From contig JAFGTU010000056.1 in assembly GCA_016933985.1 (NCBI GenBank), positions 1-7,061 of the forward strand: 7,061 nt of DNA. The letters run 5' to 3'. Position 1 is the first letter of the stretch, and the number at the start of each line of letters is the position of its first letter. This DNA is from Sedimentisphaerales bacterium (GTDB lineage: Bacteria; Planctomycetota; Phycisphaerae; Sedimentisphaerales; Anaerobacaceae). Made by a program: the position numbers and the translations under genes. This document shows, in pieces, positions 1 to 5,426 of the stretch. A model generated the notes under the pieces. It saw nothing but the letters and a program-made list of their open reading frames with translations, had not been told where the DNA came from and ran no database searches.

Positions 1-1679
1 CTACCGGCTCGGTCAGCGCAGATGATCATGCTGGTGGCTTGGTGGGGAGCAACGACTGGTACGGCAGTATCAGCCGGGCGTATTTTCTGCATTCGGATGA
101 TGGGGGCGGACCGAATAACGGCTGTGGCATCCCTCTAACCGATATCCAAATGCGGCAGCAAGGAAGCTTTGTCGGTTGGGACTTTGTTGGAGAATCTGTT
201 GATGGCACATCCGAGATATGGCAGATGCCGGTCGGGGTCGGCTATCCGATCCTCAGCAGCTTCAACGGCTATGCCCCGCCCGTTTTGGCCGGTGACGGCA
301 CGGCAGACAGCCCCTATCTGATATCCGGTCCCAACGAACTCGGCACCATGTATCATTACGATCCATCTGCTTCTTATCGCGTGACCGCCGACATCGACCT
401 TTCAGGAATAACCTGGTCCGTATCTCCAATTCCCACGTTTTTTGGCACATTCGACGGTAACGACCATGTCATTCGCAACTTAGATGTGAACGTACCCGAT
501 GGAGACGATGTCGGCGTCTTTGGTTATGTCGGCTTCGGCGCTGACATCCGCAGCATAGGCATCGAGGATGCTTCAATTGCAGGCAGGCGTTTTGTCGGCG
601 CCCTGGCAGGGTACAACGACGCCGGCAGTGTCAGCAGCTGCTACGCCACCGGCTCGATCAGCGGGGAAGATCGGGACGTTGGCGGCCTGGTGGGGTACAA
701 CTACGATGGCAATATCAGCAACTGCTGCGCCACCTGCTCGGTGGGCGGGGAAGATGGGGAAGTTGGCGGCCTGGTGGGGTGGAATCACGGCAGTATTACC
801 ACCTGCTACGCCACCGGCGCGGTCAGCGGTAATGGCGATCAGATCGGTGGCCTGGTGGGGTGGAATAAAGAGGGTACCATCACCAACTGCTACGGCATCG
901 GCCCGGTCAGTGGTGACGGTTATGTCGGCGGCCTGGCGGGCTTGAACTCGGCCGGCACAAGCGGGAGCAGCGCTGTGACCAACTGCTTCGCCACGGGCCC
1001 GGTCAGAGGTGACGATCATGTCGGTGGCCTGGTGGGAGAAAATTATGGCAGCAGTATCGCCAACTCCTACGCCACCGGCTCGGTTACAGGCGACCGTCGT
1101 GTCGGCGGCCTGGCGGGGTACAATGCGAACTATGCAAGTATCAAGGACTCCTACTCCACAGGATCGGTTGATGGCAATGATTCTGTCGGCGGACTGGTGG
1201 GATCGAACTCGTGCAGCGGACTTGGAAACAGTACTATCACCAATTGCTATACCATCGGCTCGGTTAGCGGGGATAGTTCTGTCGGCGGCTTGGTGGGGAG
1301 CAATTGCTCCGGCATTATCAGTCGCGCGTATTTTCTGCATCCTGATGATGGCGGCGGGGCGGACAATGGTTTTGGCGAGCCTCTGACCGATATTCAAACG
1401 CAGCAGCGGGGCAGCTTTACCGGATGGGATTTTGTCGGCCCCGGTGATGGGAGCGAGGATATATGGTCGATCTGCGAGGGGACTAATTATCCGAGGCTTG
1501 TTTGGCAGATTCCTGCTGCGGATTGGCTCTGTCCGGATGGGGTCGGATTAGAGGATTTTGGGCACTTAGGCGCTTACTGGGGAACCGACGAAGTTGGGGC
1601 GGTGAATTTGGACGGCAATGACGGCATCGGATTCGGCGACTTGATGATCTTCTGCCAAGAGTGGCTGAGGAGTAGGTAG
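1..1679 (+). CDS. GLUG-repeat extracellular protein with dockerin-like C-terminus (5' partial)
   Basis: The reading frame is open from base 3, where it already reads TGSVSADDHAGGLVGSN, a GLUG unit, so the true start lies left of the window. A TTG at 39 falls inside that unit and is not a credible start. Visible order: the last GLUG unit of one array (33-68); an end cap starting ISRAYFLH (69-191); a linker with GTADSPYLIS and ADIDLSG, wording typical of the segment preceding GLUG arrays; nine GLUG units (597 to about 1316); a second end cap (1317-1439); then EGTNYPRL. About 50 residues follow (from 1530) with two helix-like halves, CPDGVGLEDFGHLGAYW and NLDGNDGIGFGDLMIFCQEW, resembling the dockerin-like tails of planctomycete secreted proteins. 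GLUG repeats are known from bacterial surface proteins and are predicted to form beta structure. I infer an extracellular adhesive or polysaccharide-associated role. No catalytic domain is visible. The stop is TAG at 1677. Confidence 0.9.
   Translation, partial: TGSVSADDHAGGLVGSNDWYGSISRAYFLHSDDGGGPNNGCGIPLTDIQMRQQGSFVGWDFVGESVDGTSEIWQMPVGVGYPILSSFNGYAPPVLAGDGTADSPYLISGPNELGTMYHYDPSASYRVTADIDLSGITWSVSPIPTFFGTFDGNDHVIRNLDVNVPDGDDVGVFGYVGFGADIRSIGIEDASIAGRRFVGALAGYNDAGSVSSCYATGSISGEDRDVGGLVGYNYDGNISNCCATCSVGGEDGEVGGLVGWNHGSITTCYATGAVSGNGDQIGGLVGWNKEGTITNCYGIGPVSGDGYVGGLAGLNSAGTSGSSAVTNCFATGPVRGDDHVGGLVGENYGSSIANSYATGSVTGDRRVGGLAGYNANYASIKDSYSTGSVDGNDSVGGLVGSNSCSGLGNSTITNCYTIGSVSGDSSVGGLVGSNCSGIISRAYFLHPDDGGGADNGFGEPLTDIQTQQRGSFTGWDFVGPGDGSEDIWSICEGTNYPRLVWQIPAADWLCPDGVGLEDFGHLGAYWGTDEVGAVNLDGNDGIGFGDLMIFCQEWLRSR
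597..1316 (+). repeat. In-frame tandem array of nine GLUG units
   Basis: Units begin at the codons for G-[GA]-L-[VA]-G at 597, 681, 765, 846, 927, 1023, 1104, 1188 and 1284. The spacings are 84, 84, 81, 81, 96, 81, 84 and 96 bases, that is 27, 28 or 32 codons, always in frame. The protein pattern is roughly GGLVGxN, then a short variable stretch, then (I/V)xxCYATGSVSGxxxVGG. The longer 96-base units carry four or five extra residues, such as SAGTSGSS, in the loop after GLxGxN. A tenth unit at 33 belongs to a preceding array. The DNA repeats as well (ggcggcctggtgggg recurs with small changes), so unit gain or loss by recombination is possible. Confidence 0.92.
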
Positions 1680-1800
1680 CGTGTAGCGGTCAGCGGATAG
1701 GGAATCATCATCTTCTTACAGCCCTTCTTCCTCGCTGGCTTCCTTCCTCCAATTCTGTAAAAAATCCGTGTTAATCCGCGTCAATCCGTGTCTAAGAAGT
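1680..1800. other. Convergent intergenic gap
   Basis: This gap lies between the stop of the GLUG gene and the stop of the minus-strand aminotransferase. It holds a pyrimidine-rich stretch (about 1707-1752) and the threefold 10-base repeat listed separately. I see no clear GC-rich hairpin plus T-run terminator for either gene, although both must end here. Confidence 0.6.
1763..1792. repeat. Threefold 10-base tandem repeat, aatccgtgtt type
   Basis: Three back-to-back copies are visible: aatccgtgtt (1763-1772), aatccgcgtc (1773-1782) and aatccgtgtc (1783-1792). Similar 'atccgtgtt/aatccgcgtc' strings are, from memory, scattered between genes in planctomycete and related genomes, which I cannot confirm here. 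It sits in the convergent gap, eight bases beyond the aminotransferase stop. Function is unknown. Confidence 0.75.
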
Positions 1801-2922
1801 TCACGATGTGCTATCGAGGACTTCTTTGAGCGTTTTGCAGTCTAAGGCGATGTCGCCCTCGGTCAGATTGTTATAGAACGGCAGGGCGATTGTGGTCTTT
1901 GATACGGCCTCGGTTATGGGATAGTCGCCCTCTTTGCAGGCCAACTGCTCGGCCATGAAGGGCTGCAGATGCACCGGCGGGAAGTAGTTGCTCACCTGGA
2001 TGCCCCTCTCTCGCATCGCCTCCAGGACGGCGTTTCGCCGCTCCAAGCTAACATCGCCCGCCAGACGGACGACGAATACGAACCAGCTAATCTCGCAGCC
2101 CTTAGGCTCCTTCGGGATGATAATTCTATCATCGCCGTCAAGCATTTCCTGATAGGTCTGAGCGACGTTACGGCGCTTCGCTTTGATTTCCTCGATTCTC
2201 GAAAGCTGTGCGATGCCCAGGGCGCAGTTGATATCGCAGAGGCGATAGTTGTATCCGAGCCGCTCGTGGCCGAGCCATCCGCCGCCCTTGCCCCTGCCTT
2301 GATTTCGCAGCGAGACGCACATATCGGCCAGGTCATCGTCGTCGGTCATAATCATCCCGCCCTCGCCTGTAGTCATCTGCTTATTGGGGTAGAATGCAAA
2401 GATGCTCATCTTGCCGAATGTGCCGGTCTTCTTGCCGTTCAATGCCGAGCCGAGGGCCTCGCAGCTATCTTCGAGGACAGAAAGATTGTGTCTGCGAGCG
2501 ACCTTGCAGACCTTATCGAATCCCGCGGGGCTGCCGAACACCTCGACAGGGAGAATCGCCTTGGTCTTATCGGTAATAGCCGCCTCGATCTTGTCCGGGT
2601 CGATATTCAGGTTGTCCGCGTCGATATCGACAAAGACCGGCTTAGCACCGACCATTAGAATGCAGTTCGTCGATGCAATGAAGGTAAAAGGCGTCGTAAT
2701 AACCTCATCGCCGGGCCCAATACCCATCGCCGAGAGGCAGAGGAACAGCCCGCTCGTCCCGCTATTGACCGCGACCGCCCGCTTAGTGCCGATATACTCG
2801 GCGAAGGCCCGCTCGAATTCGCCAAGCTTAGGCCCCAATGAAAGATCCGGGCTGCGAAGCACCTCGCAGACGGCCTGGATTTCAGCTTCAGTGATATCAG
2901 GCCGAGATAAATGCACCTTCAT
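1801..2922 (-). CDS. DegT/DnrJ/EryC1/StrS-family PLP-dependent sugar aminotransferase
   Basis: This is a 373-residue protein, the normal family length. Members are cytoplasmic fold-type I PLP enzymes that transfer an amino group, usually from glutamate, to a keto sugar nucleotide for amino sugars of surface glycans or antibiotics. Visible motifs, numbered from the ATG at 2922, are: the SRPDI opening (6-10); the cofactor-phosphate loop NSGTSGL (53-59); LED with Asp152, expected to hold the pyridine nitrogen; EALGS; FYPNKQMTTGEGG with Lys181 as the Schiff-base lysine; GYNYRLCDI; and the C-terminal NYFPPVHLQPF (312-322). An in-frame TTG at 2937 would add five residues, but it overlaps the ribosome binding site, so I chose the ATG. 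The substrate (3- or 4-keto sugar) cannot be told. No glycan genes flank it, so it appears as an orphan within this window. All key residues are intact. Confidence 0.95.
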   Translation of the reverse strand: MKVHLSRPDITEAEIQAVCEVLRSPDLSLGPKLGEFERAFAEYIGTKRAVAVNSGTSGLFLCLSAMGIGPGDEVITTPFTFIASTNCILMVGAKPVFVDIDADNLNIDPDKIEAAITDKTKAILPVEVFGSPAGFDKVCKVARRHNLSVLEDSCEALGSALNGKKTGTFGKMSIFAFYPNKQMTTGEGGMIMTDDDDLADMCVSLRNQGRGKGGGWLGHERLGYNYRLCDINCALGIAQLSRIEEIKAKRRNVAQTYQEMLDGDDRIIIPKEPKGCEISWFVFVVRLAGDVSLERRNAVLEAMRERGIQVSNYFPPVHLQPFMAEQLACKEGDYPITEAVSKTTIALPFYNNLTEGDIALDCKTLKEVLDSTS

Positions 2923-2931
2923 AATAAGCGT

Positions 2932-2935
2932 CTCC
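2932..2935 (-). promoter_or_regulatory. Ribosome binding site of the aminotransferase
   Basis: On the minus strand GGAG lies nine bases before the ATG at 2922. This supports that ATG over the in-frame TTG at 2937, whose own last G forms the first base of the GGAG. Confidence 0.75.
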
Positions 2936-2947
2936 AAAAATCAAAAA

Positions 2948-2991
2948 GACACAAGACACAAGACGCAAGGGCATAAGGCACAAGTGCATAA
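2948..2991. repeat. Degenerate heptamer tandem array (gacacaa/ggcataa)
   Basis: Six successive units read gacacaa, gacacaa, gacgcaag, ggcataa, ggcacaa and gtgcataa, a 7-8 base period. It starts about a dozen bases upstream of the aminotransferase ribosome binding site, so it may be transcribed in that gene's leader. Its role is unknown. From memory, arrays of this kind recur between genes in Phycisphaerae-type genomes. Confidence 0.7.
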
Positions 2992-3042
2992 GGACTGGTT
3001 TTCGGCCCATTGCCTGTCCTCCCCGCCAAAACCCTTTCGTGT

Positions 3043-3061
3043 CGCGGGCTTCCAGCCCGCG
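3043..3061. repeat. Perfect palindrome, REP-like (cgcgggct-tcc-agcccgcg)
   Basis: An eight-base-pair perfect stem closes a three-base loop: cgcgggct (3043-3050), tcc, agcccgcg (3054-3061). No T-run follows on either strand, so it is a poor intrinsic terminator. The shape (short GC stem, tiny loop, intergenic) fits a dispersed REP-type palindrome. The half-site agcccgcg recurs in the hairpin at 5368-5389. Confidence 0.7.
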
Positions 3062-3345
3062 TCTTGCTGCTACGTCTGTCGAATCAATTCCCAGGCTAAA
3101 CACGCACTCGAGGCCGTGCCGTCCGAGGGCGCTGCCAAACCGCTTGTGCGGTCTTGCGCGCACCAGCCGGATGCGCCGGTGCACCACTAATAATCGGCGA
3201 AATTGTAACGCCTGCCCTGTATAAATCAAAATTATTCTCATCCGTAATGCTCACCTCAGCCTCGCCTGAACACTGCCTGGCTCAACGGAAGGCCGGGCCG
3301 CTTATAGGACCTCCGCTCCCTGAAGTAGGCCCTAATTAGCCCCTA

Positions 3346-3363
3346 AGGCGGAAAATGCCGCCT
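3346..3363 (+). other. Small hairpin upstream of the HTH gene
   Basis: A six-base-pair stem aggcgg/ccgcct encloses the loop aaaatg, about 75 bases before the HTH start. It could be an operator-like inverted repeat or a leader hairpin. There is no T-run, so it is not a convincing terminator. Confidence 0.35.
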
Positions 3364-3438
3364 CCCTGCTAAACACGCCGGCCCCCACTGCCGAATATAT
3401 CTGCGGACCGGGTATGAAGAAAGTGTAGGAATATCCCG

Positions 3439-4017
3439 ATGGCAAAAGGCAAGAACGTACTGACGACCGGCGAAGTGGCGAAGATTTGCAACGTTGCGCC
3501 GCGCACGGTCTCGAAGTGGTTCGACAACGGCCAGCTCAAGGGCTATCGCATTCCCGGCAGCAAGGATAGAAGAATCCCCGTCAGCGAGCTTGTTCGGTTC
3601 ATGAAGGTTCACGACATGCCGACCACGGCCCTGCCCGTCGGCAAGCTCCGCATCCTCATCGTTGACGGCAAGAGCGACGCCGCCTCAGCCTTCGCCGACA
3701 ACCTAAAGAACAAGGGCGGCTACGAAACGAGGGTCGTTGCAGGAAATTTCCAGACCGGAGCCGTCGTGCAGAAATTCGCCCCGCACGTGCTTATCATTAA
3801 CCTCCTGGCCGAGGACATAGACGCCGCCGGCATCTGCGACTACATCCGCGCCGATGACGATTTGCGGACCATCAAAATCATAGCCCTCGCCGACCATTTA
3901 GGCAGAGCCGAGTCCGCAGCCCTGCTCCGCAACGGATTCGATGCCTGCATTTCAGACTTCGCCGACGTCACAGAGGCGATCAAGAAGATCGAAGAGACAA
4001 CCGCGATCATCTATTAG
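3439..4017 (+). CDS. Excisionase-type HTH protein fused to a degenerate receiver domain
   Basis: This 192-residue soluble protein has two domains. Residues 7-56 are a MerR/excisionase-like winged helix: LTTGEVAKICNVAPRTVSKW (helix-turn-helix), then GYRIPGSKDRRIPVSELVRF, the usual wing and final helix. Residues 69-185 follow the alternating beta/alpha plan of a response-regulator receiver, starting LRILIVDGKSD. The key residues are degraded. Only one acidic residue (Asp76) ends strand 1, the phospho-acceptor site in HVLIINLLAED is Asn121, the strand-4 Ser/Thr is Ala151, and the strand-5 Lys is replaced in CISDF. Standard aspartyl phosphorylation is therefore unlikely. I infer a DNA-binding regulator whose receiver senses another signal or mediates dimerisation. 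AGGA (3427-3430) lies eight bases before the ATG. No histidine kinase is nearby and the target is unknown. A phage excisionase role is unlikely, since no integrase is present. Confidence 0.87.
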   Translation: MAKGKNVLTTGEVAKICNVAPRTVSKWFDNGQLKGYRIPGSKDRRIPVSELVRFMKVHDMPTTALPVGKLRILIVDGKSDAASAFADNLKNKGGYETRVVAGNFQTGAVVQKFAPHVLIINLLAEDIDAAGICDYIRADDDLRTIKIIALADHLGRAESAALLRNGFDACISDFADVTEAIKKIEETTAIIY

Positions 4018-4083
4018 GCCCGCTCGCTTTATTCCCGCACGGATAGTGAATCACCGCGTGTTTCCCCCGCGTAGCACAAAAAC
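4018..4083. other. Short convergent gap
   Basis: These 66 bases separate the stop of the HTH gene (plus) from the stop of the membrane-protein gene (minus). Only weak self-complementarity (cgcg repeats around 4057-4073) is seen, and no strong terminator. Confidence 0.4.
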
Positions 4084-4632
4084 CTAATGCTCTAAGTGCT
4101 TGCCGAGCATATAAGCCTGGAGCGTTATTAAGACCTCCGGCGAGACGGTCTTGGTCGTTAAATCGTTGAAGATTACTCTGTATTTCCCGTCTGGCAGTTT
4201 CCAGTGCATCAGAATGGCGTAGTTGTCGTCGGGGTCGGAACTCCTGCCGTAGTATGTCACCTCTTGGGCCCGCCCGGTTATATGTCTGCAAAAGTCTTCG
4301 AGGCTGGCCAGAACCTCGGCCCTGCCGACGTTCTTTCCCGCCAGCCCGTATTGGATCAGCAGCTTGCTGTCCTGCAGAACCTGATCGGCCGATGTGCCCC
4401 AGGCCCCAAGGAAAGTGGCCCAGACGGATATCGATATTATGATAACCGCCGCCGCGACCGACCTGCTCAGCCTCAGGTCGATTATTATCCTGAACGTATT
4501 CCACGTCACTTTATGCCGGATGAGCCTATAGGGGATCTGGTGCCTTATATCCTCGTCCAGGCCGTCCCGCACCGGCTCGGTCGTGAAATCGGCCAATTTG
4601 CTCAACAGCTCTTTTAACCTGTCGTCTCGCAT
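4084..4632 (-). CDS. Single-pass membrane protein, putative anti-sigma partner
   Basis: The protein has 182 residues. Residues 1-57 are charged and probably cytoplasmic (MRDDRLKELLSKLADFTTEP, then GLDEDIRHQIPYRL and a basic RLIRHK). Residues about 58-78 form one hydrophobic helix rich in V, I and A. Residues 79-182 should be periplasmic, with a probable beta-rich end (YAILMHWKLPDGKYRVIF). Arg and Lys before the helix favour an N-inside topology. The gene starts 19 bases after the stop of the ECF sigma gene on the same strand, so the two are very likely co-transcribed. A one-helix membrane protein directly after an ECF sigma gene is the classic place for an anti-sigma factor. However, the zinc anti-sigma motif (HxxxCxxC) is absent, and Cys115 is the only Cys and lies beyond the membrane. 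I recognise the N-terminal wording from planctomycete proteins but not a named family. The anti-sigma role is inference from position and topology. Confidence 0.82.
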   Translation of the reverse strand: MRDDRLKELLSKLADFTTEPVRDGLDEDIRHQIPYRLIRHKVTWNTFRIIIDLRLSRSVAAAVIIISISVWATFLGAWGTSADQVLQDSKLLIQYGLAGKNVGRAEVLASLEDFCRHITGRAQEVTYYGRSSDPDDNYAILMHWKLPDGKYRVIFNDLTTKTVSPEVLITLQAYMLGKHLEH

Positions 4633-4651
4633 TATGCCAAGTCCGTTTTTC

Positions 4652-5272
4652 TTACGGCAATTTCTTTCTGAGGGTTTTCAGTGCTCTGCTCAGTCTGCTC
4701 TTGAACGTGCCCTGTCTGATCCCGACGGCTTTGGCCGCCTCGGCAATCGTCAAATGCTGCATATAGTGCAATACAACTACCTCTTTCAGCTTGATCGGCA
4801 ATTGTGCAACGGCCTGTCGCAATGCCTCCAACTGCTCGTATTCGCTGCTCGCGTTGTTTTCAACTATCCTGTCTTCCGGAGCATCGATCCATTCGATGCT
4901 TACAATCTTCTTTCCCTTGTGCTGGCGCCAGTAAAGCCTCGATACATTGCTCGCAATACGGTACAGCCAGCTCGCCAGGGCCTTGCCGTCTTTCAACTGT
5001 CCTATATGGTACCAGGCGTTCAGAAAGCTCTCTTGCGTCAAATCTTCACTTTCCTGCCTGTCGTGCCCCAGCCTCCTCATATAGAGGAAAATCTGCGGAT
5101 AATACATCTCAACAAGCCTGACCGCCGCAGCGCGATCGCCCTCGCGGAGCCGCTCGGCAAGCCAATCCTGCACGTCTTCCAACTCATCGTCCTTCGTATT
5201 GATGCTCGGCTGCTTATCTATATGATGCGCAGATTCAGCCTCGTGTTCCGGCGATTTCAGCTTTTTTAGCAT
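4652..5272 (-). CDS. ECF-type sigma-70 family RNA polymerase sigma factor
   Basis: This 206-residue protein directs RNA polymerase to a set of alternative promoters. Region 2 spans about 45-120: YYPQIFLYMRRLGHDRQESE, then the hallmark DLTQESFLNAWYHI (77-90), and the -10-contacting part ALASWLYRIASNVSRLYWRQ. A short acidic linker (128-148) follows, with no region 3, as in ECF factors. Region 4 spans about 150-205: LPIKLKEVVVLHYMQHLTIA, then the helix-turn-helix EAAKAVGIRQGTFKSRLSRA that reads the -35 box, and a basic end. The N-terminal 40 residues are an extra polar extension. GGGA (5281-5284) sits eight bases before the ATG, supporting this start. The downstream membrane protein is its likely regulator. 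The ECF subgroup cannot be fixed by eye. Confidence 0.95.
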   Translation of the reverse strand: MLKKLKSPEHEAESAHHIDKQPSINTKDDELEDVQDWLAERLREGDRAAAVRLVEMYYPQIFLYMRRLGHDRQESEDLTQESFLNAWYHIGQLKDGKALASWLYRIASNVSRLYWRQHKGKKIVSIEWIDAPEDRIVENNASSEYEQLEALRQAVAQLPIKLKEVVVLHYMQHLTIAEAAKAVGIRQGTFKSRLSRALKTLRKKLP

Positions 5273-5426
5273 TATTTCATTCCCGGTGTACCCAGCGATA
5301 GTGTACAGTAAACCCCGTTTCTACGCAATAACAAAAGGTTCGCCGGGCTTCATGCACCCATATATTTAGCCCGCGGTTTTACCGTGGGTCCTCACGCACA
5401 AAGTCATATTTCACAAGGCATTAGCG
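5273..5426. promoter_or_regulatory. Divergent promoter region of the sigma and radical SAM genes
   Basis: These 154 bases carry the starts of both transcription units. On the minus strand GAAAC (5321-5317), about 45 bases before the sigma start, resembles the -35 core of ECF promoters and might allow self-activation; this is weak. Two direct copies of gtgtac (5286-5291 and 5301-5306) lie 15 bases apart. Toward the radical SAM gene there is a TATATT string (5361-5366) and then the palindrome at 5369-5389. No box is strong enough to name a promoter with confidence. Confidence 0.4.
5369..5389. repeat. Hairpin cccgcggt-ttt-accgtggg upstream of the radical SAM gene
   Basis: An eight-pair stem (5370-5377 with 5381-5388, one G-T pair) has a three-base loop, extendable by one further G-T pair to 5369/5389. 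It lies about 38 bases before the ATG at 5427. It resembles the palindrome at 3043-3061 in size and shares the string agcccgcg, so it may be another dispersed palindrome, or a leader or operator hairpin. Confidence 0.55.

Larger units (their letters stand above)
2936..3438. other. Long gene-free region between divergent genes
   Basis: About 500 bases separate the aminotransferase from the HTH gene, and the promoters of both should lie here. Open frames in it have no ribosome binding site and no recognisable protein, so I call it non-coding. It contains a heptamer array (2948-2991), a perfect 8-base-pair palindrome (3043-3061), a small hairpin accgc-ttgt-gcggt (3139-3152), a GC-rich self-complementary stretch around 3160-3182 and a hairpin aggcgg-aaaatg-ccgcct (3346-3363). 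A TATAAAT string at 3220 lacks a matching -35 box at proper spacing. The part from 2948 to about 3190 looks like inserted repeat material. Confidence 0.6.

Noticed and set aside
597..1316. Regular repeats that might suggest a CRISPR array
   Set aside because: The repeats are in-frame codons of a GLUG protein with 81-96 base periods and no conserved repeat/unique spacer pattern.
573..1397. A 274-codon open frame on the minus strand across the GLUG array
   Set aside because: It mirrors the repeated codons of the real plus-strand gene, and its product is low-complexity with no known pattern. The array's periodic base composition keeps the antisense frame open.
1969..2658. A 229-codon plus-strand open frame opposite the aminotransferase
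   Set aside because: The minus strand encodes an intact DegT-family enzyme with all motifs. The plus-strand product has no recognisable features or ribosome binding site.
2402..3190. A 262-codon plus-strand open frame running into the repeat-rich gap
   Set aside because: It overlaps the aminotransferase in antisense and then translates repeats and palindromes. No protein family is recognised.
2897..3241. A 114-codon minus-strand open frame upstream of the aminotransferase
   Set aside because: It is a reading of the palindrome and heptamer repeats, has no good ribosome binding site and overlaps the aminotransferase start.
3439..3606. Phage excisionase
   Set aside because: The HTH resembles excisionases, but it is fused to a receiver-like domain and no integrase, attachment site or phage gene is nearby.
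4583..5269. A 228-codon plus-strand open frame opposite the sigma factor
   Set aside because: It is the antisense shadow of a clear ECF sigma gene.
5270..5280. A two-codon upstream frame ATG-AAA-TAA whose stop overlaps the sigma start (TAATG)
   Set aside because: The GGGA box touches its ATG with no spacing, so initiation there is unlikely. The same box is well placed for the real start.
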